Shown one piece after another: positions 57,833-64,000 of a stretch of DNA of 64,000 nt. A program made the translations under genes and the position numbers. Under the pieces are notes generated by a model. That model saw only the letters and a list, made by a program, of their open reading frames with translations. It was not told the DNA's origin and did not search any database. Each line of letters starts with the position of its first letter. The first letter of the stretch is position 1. Where the stretch lies: NCBI RefSeq assembly GCF_008017805.1, contig NZ_VRTT01000011.1, positions 59,383 to 123,382 of the forward strand, written 5' to 3'. The stretch is from Paenibacillus sp. N3.4 (GTDB taxonomy: Bacteria; Bacillota; Bacilli; Paenibacillales; NBRC-103111).

Positions 57833-60800
57833 TTATTGCAATATTCTTTTCAGTATGGACGCGGCCTCTGCACGGGTTGAAACATCTTTCGGAACAAATT
57901 TGCCTGGTTCTCGTCCGTTGACTAATTGAAGCGATGCGGCTGCCCTTACAGAAGACTTAGCCCAATCCGCTATTTCCGAATCATCGTTAAATGAAGAATC
58001 AGAAGCCCCTGTCAATGGTGTTCCCTTCACCGATGCATACGCTCGCATCATCATGGTTACCATTTCTTCTCGTGTGATTTTGGCATTCGGCTCGAAAATC
58101 GACTCGCTTTTTCCAGTTACAAAGCCAGCTTTAACTGCGATAGAAACGGGCTCTGCATACCATGCGCCTAAAGCAACATCAGTAAACTTCAGCTCTCCCT
58201 GCGCTGTTAAGTTAAATGCTCTTACAAGCATAGCCGTAAATTCAGCGCGAGTGACCGAACGTTCCGGCTCGAAGGTTGATGCGGAGCTATCAATAATGCG
58301 CTTAGACGTTAATTCCTGGATCATGCTTAATGCCCAGTGTGTTGAAGGTACGTCAGTAAAATTCTTTTTAAATTCAAGAACCGCATATTTGCTGAAATGA
58401 TGAACTTCCGCAACCAGTTCTCCGTTCTCATATCGTCCTCCGATATACTCAACTGATCCATTGTCGGCGATATAATAGATTCCCGTCAAACTCGGGTTCA
58501 TTGAAGGATCGACTTTGAAGCGAATCGTAATAGGTTGATTGAATTGTGTTAAATTCGTTGTTATTCCGTCTTTAGACACATGAGACAAGCCAAAATCATA
58601 TACTTCGCCAGAAAGCTTCAGCTGTGCTTGGCTGAGAGCCTCTCCTTTGCCAAGAATATTTATCGCCTCAGATTCTGGCAGAGGATTAACCCTCAAAACG
58701 ATGTTGCCGGCCTTCAGATTGGCCTCTGGCACTAGGTTCGTCAGTTGTTTGATCAGTTCTGCAGGTACGTCCAGAGTTACTTTATCCTGCTGAATCGCCA
58801 ATTGATTTTTTCCGATCAAATCAGTCGTGTTAGCTGGAAGAACGATTTCTTTTGCAGTTGACGGAACGTTGAGTGTCACCTTACCGTCAGCAGTCGATTT
58901 TTTGAGATCTTCGTCCTTAATTACTTGTTGATCCTTTTTATCATTGACAGGAACAGTAGGTCCAGAATTACCTGATGTGCTTCCAACGTATGGACCATAG
59001 TCTTGTTCTCCGCCGATAGGTGCACCATCTACGGTTTTCGCAATTACTACTACCGCAATGCTTGCGGTGCTCGCTTGGGAACCATCGGATGTTCTTGTTA
59101 CTTCCAAAACGAGATTCACGATTGTTTGTGCTGTTGGCGGAACAATCGTTCCATTAAGAGCAATAACGCCTGTGTTGCTTGAATTCTTGATCGCTACGGT
59201 AAACCCTGACGGTACCGTCGGCAGCGTTAACGCAGTAGCATCCTTCGCTGGCGCTGTGATCGTCGTAATTGTCGCCGCAACTTCTGCTGCTGTTTGTTGG
59301 ACTATAGATTTCGCAGGTACGACTACCGCAATGCTTCCTGCACTCGCTTTGGAATTATCGGATGTTCTTGTTACTTCCAATACGAGATTTACGGTTGTTT
59401 GTGCTGTTGGCGGAACAATCGTTCCATTAAGAGCAATAACCCCTGTGTTGCTTGAATTCTTGATCGCTACGGTAAACCCTGACGGCACCGTCGGCAGCGT
59501 TAATGCAGTAGCATCCTTCGTTGGCGCTGTGATCGTCGTGATTGTCGCCGCAACTTCTGCTGCTGTCTGTTGAACTATGCTTTTTGCAGGTACAACCACC
59601 GGAATGATGTCGGTATATGCAGATTGTCCATCCGAAGTACGGGTTACCTCAAGCACGAGAAGTACGGTTGTCTCCGCAGCTGGAGGGTAAATCGTTCCAT
59701 TTACATTAATAACGGAAGGATCATACGTTTGTTGAATCGAGATCGTAAACCCTGGAGGTACGTTTGGCAGTGTTACATGTGTGGCGTCTTTGGCAGGAGC
59801 CTGAATTGACGTAATGGAGTCAGCTATCGTCTCAGGATCTGCTTCTTGCACTTCTACATTAGCTACAGCTTGAATTGTTGTACCATAGACGGCTCCCGTT
59901 ACGGTAAAGCTTCCTACAGATGCATACTGGCTAGAGTCTATGCTACTCCACGTTACATCAACCGATTTGGTTGTATTATCGTTGTATACCGCTGTTACGA
60001 CTGATGGCATAACTGGAGCCACCGTTGGCCATGTAGTGACACTCACCTGTTGAAAGCCTGTTATGGCTTTTTCAGGGATTAATTTAATATAGTCGATAAC
60101 AAATTCATAGGTTTTCGTCATTGCCGGGTTTTTGCCTACGATCTCAAATTTAAAAGTATGGTTGCCCGGAGTAAATATATGTTTGCCAAGACTTGTGGAG
60201 AGATATCCTGCACTAGTCGTAACGACGTATTGATCGACAGGGCTGCCAAGGGCTACTCCATCCACGTACGTCTGGAATATTCCTCTGGCATCATTTCTCT
60301 TATAGCCAAATACGACCTCGTAAGTACCGGCTGTTGGAACGTTGCCTGTAAATTCAACATATTGATCTTTGAGTGCAGTAAAGGTAAGCTGTAAATTTGC
60401 GCCCCCGCTTGCAGTTGCTTCACTATTTGTTTTCTTCGTTAAATTTGAAGGGTTTGATAGTGTAAGGTCTTTCTCTTCAAAGAGAATGAAAGAACCTAAA
60501 CTTTGACTTGTTCCCGGTACGATTACCGTAATATTGCCTGTATCCTTCGTGATGCCGTCAAATGTTCGTGCTACTTCCAGCACCAATTTTACTGTAGTAT
60601 CGGAAGACGGAGGGGTAATTGTTCCGTTCGTATTAATAACCGTTGTTTTATCCGAGCTTTTGATTCTTATCGTATATCCGGATGGCACAGAAGGTAGTGT
60701 TATATTCGTCTCGCCTTTTACCGGAGCTGTAATGCTCGTAATTCCTGAAGCGATACTTAGAATCGGATCCTTTAGAGAAGCGATAAACCTCGCTTGCGCT

Positions 60801-62371
60801 TCGTAACCCTGGCCGTTTCCGCTGATTATTTTTGCGCGCAGTGTCATGGATTGGTTGATTGTAAAGCTTCCGGTATACAAGTTGGAACCGGCATTTGGTG
60901 TACTTCCGTCTGTCGTATAACGTATTTCCGCTTGAGGATCGACAGTATGTAAAGTAATTTGCTGCGTTCCAAAAAATTCTGAACCATAAGGTTCCATAGA
61001 TAGTTTGGAAATTTTAAGTAGTCTGACGCCATGAGGTTCAATGCTCTCGCTGTACGATGACTTAGTGCCAATGATGGAATGAGACCACATGTCACTAACG
61101 AGATAACTACCGCTAAGCCCCAAATCGTTGGCGAAATCTATAGATCTTGTCTGTGGGGTGTCTTCCCTGTTAAATAAAGCGACGACCCAAGTACCGTCAG
61201 GCAGTTGGCCTTTCCATATTTGACTTAACGGATTCTTCACGTCTCTGGACAACGGTTTGCCAACAAAGCCCCGTTTATTCATATCGAGAATTTCCCAGTT
61301 TTTATAATAAACATCATTATTAGCGATATTCGAATAATTATCACCAATAAAAATGCTGCTTCCGGCCATAGCCAGCAAACTCATTCTTGTTTTCTTTTCC
61401 GCATCCGTTCCGCCGGAACTCATAATGCTGAAATCACCGTCAAGGACAACTTTCCCCGGCCCGGATAAATCCGAAAAGTAAACGAGTCCGTCAAATAAAT
61501 TATAGGCTGGCGGCCATGTGTCAGCCCTAAGCGTGCCTCTATTACGTAAGCTGGTGTGATACCAAACGCCTGGTTGAGTAGCATCTGTTCTCCAGTCCTC
61601 ACTGGCTCTCAATAAATCAGCCGTTACTACTTCATCGGCTGCGTGATTGACGTTATTGGTGTTGGCGTAATATAAAATGATATCATTGCCAGCAGCCTCT
61701 CTCATCCAATCATATAATTTTTTCACAGCCGCATGCCCATATGCGTTTTCGTAATAACGTAAGAAGTCGATTTTAAGCAAATCTACCCCTACGCTAATGT
61801 AATATTTGATCATACCCTGAACGTATTCCTTCGATCCGGGTGTGTCGGGATCGACCATGTATCTCGTTTGATGCATATATTTCGGATCATCCCTGATGAT
61901 ACTGCTAAGAGGAATATTTGTGCCCACGACTTTCAAATTGGTGGGATCTTTGGCAATATCCTGATGAAGCCAGGAAGGATTATAATAGATTCCTAGCTTC
62001 AAGCCTTTTGAATGAACGTAATCCGACCAATATTTCCAATCATGCTGCCAATCATTCTTATAATTTGTAATGTATCCGTCTGAGTTGTGCATCGTAGCGT
62101 CGCCAACCCAACCGTCTAAATTTATATATTCATACCCGTAATCTTTGAAATTATCTGCAATCCAATCTGTATTCGCTTTCATACGCGCCTCGGTAAAGCT
62201 TCCACTGTAAGGTGTGGCATGCCACCCCAAGATACCGGAACCTTTTTGCGTAAATACGGTATCCGTTGCATACACATTAGCAGGAGTGAGCGTGCAGCTC
62301 AAAATCATAATCAATGAAACGACCGATAGACTCATAATCCTTAAATAATTGTTAAGCCCTTTATTTTTCAT
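57833..62371 (-). CDS. giant S-layer-anchored clan GH-D-like (GH27-type) glycosidase
   Basis: A 1,512-residue secreted protein. Signal peptide about 1-37. A (beta/alpha)8 glycosidase domain follows (about 38-445: GILGWHATPYSG, YGYEYINLDGW, VDLLKIDFLRYYE with the likely nucleophile Asp, LLRASEDWR with a possible acid/base). Then a chitobiase/hexosaminidase C-terminal-like domain (EIRYTTDGSTPN, about 448-525), an Ig-like unit, a carbohydrate-binding module-like domain (about 612-745), a bacterial Ig domain, three 91-residue repeats, a beta domain (about 1120-1290) and three C-terminal SLH domains (about 1325-1510). Likely activity is on alpha-galactoside, beta-arabinopyranoside or a similar linkage. 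I chose the ATG at 62371 because AAGGAG precedes it; an in-frame ATG at 62413 has none. Confidence 0.87.
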   Translation of the reverse strand: MKNKGLNNYLRIMSLSVVSLIMILSCTLTPANVYATDTVFTQKGSGILGWHATPYSGSFTEARMKANTDWIADNFKDYGYEYINLDGWVGDATMHNSDGYITNYKNDWQHDWKYWSDYVHSKGLKLGIYYNPSWLHQDIAKDPTNLKVVGTNIPLSSIIRDDPKYMHQTRYMVDPDTPGSKEYVQGMIKYYISVGVDLLKIDFLRYYENAYGHAAVKKLYDWMREAAGNDIILYYANTNNVNHAADEVVTADLLRASEDWRTDATQPGVWYHTSLRNRGTLRADTWPPAYNLFDGLVYFSDLSGPGKVVLDGDFSIMSSGGTDAEKKTRMSLLAMAGSSIFIGDNYSNIANNDVYYKNWEILDMNKRGFVGKPLSRDVKNPLSQIWKGQLPDGTWVVALFNREDTPQTRSIDFANDLGLSGSYLVSDMWSHSIIGTKSSYSESIEPHGVRLLKISKLSMEPYGSEFFGTQQITLHTVDPQAEIRYTTDGSTPNAGSNLYTGSFTINQSMTLRAKIISGNGQGYEAQARFIASLKDPILSIASGITSITAPVKGETNITLPSVPSGYTIRIKSSDKTTVINTNGTITPPSSDTTVKLVLEVARTFDGITKDTGNITVIVPGTSQSLGSFILFEEKDLTLSNPSNLTKKTNSEATASGGANLQLTFTALKDQYVEFTGNVPTAGTYEVVFGYKRNDARGIFQTYVDGVALGSPVDQYVVTTSAGYLSTSLGKHIFTPGNHTFKFEIVGKNPAMTKTYEFVIDYIKLIPEKAITGFQQVSVTTWPTVAPVMPSVVTAVYNDNTTKSVDVTWSSIDSSQYASVGSFTVTGAVYGTTIQAVANVEVQEADPETIADSITSIQAPAKDATHVTLPNVPPGFTISIQQTYDPSVINVNGTIYPPAAETTVLLVLEVTRTSDGQSAYTDIIPVVVPAKSIVQQTAAEVAATITTITAPTKDATALTLPTVPSGFTVAIKNSSNTGVIALNGTIVPPTAQTTVNLVLEVTRTSDNSKASAGSIAVVVPAKSIVQQTAAEVAATITTITAPAKDATALTLPTVPSGFTVAIKNSSNTGVIALNGTIVPPTAQTIVNLVLEVTRTSDGSQASTASIAVVVIAKTVDGAPIGGEQDYGPYVGSTSGNSGPTVPVNDKKDQQVIKDEDLKKSTADGKVTLNVPSTAKEIVLPANTTDLIGKNQLAIQQDKVTLDVPAELIKQLTNLVPEANLKAGNIVLRVNPLPESEAINILGKGEALSQAQLKLSGEVYDFGLSHVSKDGITTNLTQFNQPITIRFKVDPSMNPSLTGIYYIADNGSVEYIGGRYENGELVAEVHHFSKYAVLEFKKNFTDVPSTHWALSMIQELTSKRIIDSSASTFEPERSVTRAEFTAMLVRAFNLTAQGELKFTDVALGAWYAEPVSIAVKAGFVTGKSESIFEPNAKITREEMVTMMMRAYASVKGTPLTGASDSSFNDDSEIADWAKSSVRAAASLQLVNGREPGKFVPKDVSTRAEAASILKRILQ
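59030..59580 (-). repeat. two 273-bp coding repeats shared with the first giant gene
   Basis: Adjacent units (TAAEVAATITTITAP, LPTVPSGFTVAIKNSS, ALNGTIVPPTAQT) are nearly identical to each other and to the units at 36387-36932. A third, more diverged unit lies at 59580-59830. Confidence 0.85.
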
Positions 62372-62445
62372 GTGCTGGCTCCTTTTCTTTTGTTTGACTG
62401 TAAGCCCTTTCATTTAAATTGAATCTTTTTGGATTCGATAGTTTT

Positions 62446-62510
62446 ATTATAAAGAGCTGAGCGTCAATTCAGAATTTAATATCTTAACATAAATGTTTAA
62501 TATCATTAAG
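62446..62510 (-). promoter_or_regulatory. second giant-gene promoter with tandem 21-bp-spaced repeats
   Basis: Plus-strand AATTTAATATCTTAAC (from 62473) and TGTTTAATATCATTAA (from 62494) are 21 bp apart. The -10 box TATAAT (minus strand, 62446-62451, context CTCTTTATAATA) ends 22 bp from the near copy, as at 29857 and 38467. Confidence 0.75.
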
Positions 62511-62548
62511 TTAATTGTTCAATTTTTGACATGGGAGGAGCATCAGCG

Positions 62549-62656
62549 ATGTATATGCTGCTTGAAGCATATCTTTGCCACAACGGCAAGGAAATGCTTC
62601 CAAAATCACAATATAAACGGGATCCGCAGCTGCAGATCACCGTTTATATTCATTGA
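62549..62656 (+). CDS. possible small ORF (35 aa)
   Basis: MYMLLEAYLCHNGKEMLPKS followed by QYKRDPQLQITVYIH, with GGGAGGAG ahead of the ATG. Its last third forms an ATAAACGG/CCGTTTAT hairpin, so it could instead be a remnant ending in a terminator-like structure. Confidence 0.3.
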   Translation: MYMLLEAYLCHNGKEMLPKSQYKRDPQLQITVYIH

Positions 62657-62679
62657 ACTATCGTTTTCCGTAGTTTAGT

Positions 62680-62844
62680 TTAATCCTCGCTTTTTATTCT
62701 TTCCAAAGCTTGTTCAATGGTTTCATACTTAATGTTATCGTATTCCCATTCCAAAACAGGAGAAAGTGTATATCTTTTCGAAGCCTTAGGCATACGCTCA
62801 ATTATATCGTTTCTGAGAGGATGTTGTTCGTGTTTCCTTATCAT
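62680..62844 (-). CDS. small hypothetical protein (54 aa)
   Basis: Its second half (PKASKRYTLSPVLEWEYDNI, KYETIEQALERIKSED) reads like a genuine protein with an amphipathic C-terminal helix. No strong ribosome site at the ATG, and it overlaps the presumed start of the plus-strand hydrolase. Family not recognised. Confidence 0.45.
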   Translation of the reverse strand: MIRKHEQHPLRNDIIERMPKASKRYTLSPVLEWEYDNIKYETIEQALERIKSED

Positions 62845-63710
62845 TCGGGGAAAAATCAAATTCCAAATCCTTATTACCGGTCTGTACCTCAGGGACAATA
62901 TTATAACCCTTATTCCGAAGCAGGATGGTTTTGATGGCATTATCCCATAGAATCGGAAGGAAGTTTTCGGCATTCTCAACGGCTTACTTTTGTCCTCGTG
63001 CATGGTCCTGGGCTGATGCTCACTTTTGGGATGGCGTAGCTGCGGTACTGCGTAGTCAAGGGAACATAGTCTACACTCCAGAATACGCAGGCCATGGAAC
63101 TGATCCAAATAAAAATGTCACTCATGCAATGATTACAAAATCAGTCGTTGATTATATTAGACACCTGAACCTGTACGATTTTATTCTCGTTGGGCACAGC
63201 TTTGGTGGAACAGTCATCCAAAAAGTTGCTGAACAGGTACCTGATCGTATTAAACGTTTGGTCTTCTGGGATGCGTTCGTATTAAAAGACGGAGAATCGG
63301 TTGTTGATGAGTTCCCGCCTCAAACGAGAAAAGGTTTTGAACAGCTTAGAGCCATGTCGAATGACGACACAATCATGCTTCCGTTTGATTTGTTTCGAGT
63401 TTTGTTCGTAAATACGGCCACCACCGAGGATGCTAAACTTTTTTATACAAGTGTAGCTCCTGAGCCGGCTAAACCGCTTTTCGAGAAACTGGATCTTAAA
63501 GCGTTCTACGCGCTACAAACCCCCAAAAGCTATGTATATTTCTACCAAGATAATGTATTGCCTCAAGGGGAAGGCTACGGTTGGAATCCCCACATGTCAA
63601 TACGACTGGGTCTGTTCCGCCTGATCGTTGGCGATGGGGACCACTTTACGGATACACGCACAAGACCGGCTTATTTGGCACAGAAGATTTACGATGCAAG
63701 TCGGGATTGA
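62830..63710 (+). pseudogene. alpha/beta hydrolase with in-frame TGA and one frameshift
   Basis: From a GTG (nine bases after GAGAGG) the frame reads FPYHSGKNQIPNPYYRSVPQ and NPYSEAGWF, meets TGA at 62932-62934, then continues WHYPIESEGSFRHSQRLTFV and LVHG, the oxyanion-hole motif. One T lost near 63006 moves the frame to SWADAHFWDGVAAVLRSQGN, after which the protein is intact to 63710 with the nucleophile elbow VGHSFGGT and a late GDGDHF His. It resembles salicylate esterase/AHL-lactonase-like hydrolases. The TGA looks like a true point lesion; the shift may be an artefact. Confidence 0.75.
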
Positions 63711-63713
63711 TTC

Positions 63714-63745
63714 ACTCAAGCGTAAATATGCTTGAGTTTTTTTTG
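63714..63745 (+). terminator. terminator of the hydrolase gene
   Basis: ACTCAAGC-gtaaatat-GCTTGAGT followed by eight T, just after the stop. Confidence 0.88.
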
Positions 63746-63773
63746 CACGGGGAATATGCTATTCTGCCCGTTG

Positions 63774-63804
63774 AACAGGCTACCGATAATCTCGGTAGCC
63801 TGTT
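63774..63804. repeat. 13-bp perfect inverted repeat upstream of the IS110 gene
   Basis: AACAGGCTACCGA and TCGGTAGCCTGTT around TAATC, in the stretch where the left end of the IS110 element should lie. It may be part of the element's end or its non-coding region. Confidence 0.6.
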
Positions 63805-63946
63805 GTCGTGGAGCTATAGTTCTCCCGTTAGTCATAATGAACGAGGCGGCCCTCATTCGCCTAACGTAGGTTGCTTTTGGTTAGAATGAGTAGTGGATTC
63901 TACTTAAAACCAAATGCAGAGCTACAATTCGAAAGGAGCCGCTATT

Positions 63947-64000
63947 ATGAAGGATTTCACAAAATTTGTTGGTTTAGACGTTTCAAAAGATTCAATTTCT
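63947..64000 (+). mobile_element. IS110-family transposase, N-terminal start (runs off the window)
   Basis: After a GAAAGGAG site the ATG begins MKDFTKFVGLDVSKDSIS. The GLDVSK motif carries the first Asp of the DEDD RuvC-like domain typical of IS110 transposases. Only 18 codons are in the window. Confidence 0.82.

Noticed and set aside
62680..63108. Full 142-codon version of the minus-strand ORF
   Set aside because: Its first 88 codons are antisense to the hydrolase; only the last 54 codons look coding.

Overview
The window comes from a Gram-positive, Paenibacillus-like Bacillota. The grounds are strong GGAGG ribosome sites, frequent GTG and TTG starts, S-layer (SLH) anchored giant glycosidases, a YesM/YesN-type two-component system, several carbohydrate ABC importers, AraC, LacI and Gfo/Idh genes, and IS6 and IS110 elements. 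I found no rRNA, tRNA, CRISPR array or prophage.

Layout. 1-1.97 kb: start of a Gfo/Idh oxidoreductase, then an AraC relic and an IS6 transposase relic. 1.98-16.9 kb: a biosynthetic cluster. Twelve tightly packed minus-strand genes encode homologues of petrobactin AsbC, AsbD, AsbE and AsbF (3,4-dihydroxybenzoate made, activated, loaded and transferred). They are joined by a DegT aminotransferase plus Gfo/Idh pair (aminosugar-type), an amino acid:carrier-protein ligase of the aminoacyl-tRNA-synthetase fold, a second AMP ligase, two more carrier proteins, a BtrH-like acyltransferase and an ABC exporter. An AraC regulator, a glycosyltransferase and another BtrH-like protein follow on the plus strand. 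The NIS synthetases AsbA and AsbB are absent, so petrobactin itself is not the expected product. The best reading is an undescribed catecholate or aminoacyl-aminosugar conjugate.

17.1-20.7 kb: an OpuC/BusA-type compatible-solute importer and a BusR-like (GntR + RCK_C) regulator expected to sense c-di-AMP. 20.8-38.4 kb: a pectin/rhamnogalacturonan-type sugar region with a truncated rhamnosidase fused to an AraC relic, a YesN/YesM pair, a sugar ABC importer, and a giant SLH + GH28-like beta-helix protein broken by two frameshifts. 39-43.5 kb: an AI-2E family membrane protein, two Gfo/Idh genes and an AraC regulator. 43.9-52.9 kb: a LacI-controlled operon (ROK kinase, cytoplasmic GH9 enzyme, ABC importer, SIS isomerase) with four copies of one palindromic operator. 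53.5-57.7 kb: a polysaccharide deacetylase, a cysteine desulfidase/serine dehydratase-like gene, small ORFs and a GH28 relic. 57.8-62.4 kb: a second giant SLH glycosidase (clan GH-D-like). 62.5-64 kb: a disrupted alpha/beta hydrolase and the start of an IS110 transposase.

Two cross-cutting observations stand out. First, the sugar-importer operon and both giant enzyme genes share one promoter design: two direct repeats 21 bp apart, whose near edge lies exactly 22 bp from the -10 box. This implies one regulon, probably run by the YesN-type regulator. Second, about ten genes are broken by the loss of a single base, usually in a homopolymer, and almost never by a gain. Many of these 'pseudogenes' may therefore be sequencing artefacts, while others (internal deletions, fusions) look genuinely decayed.
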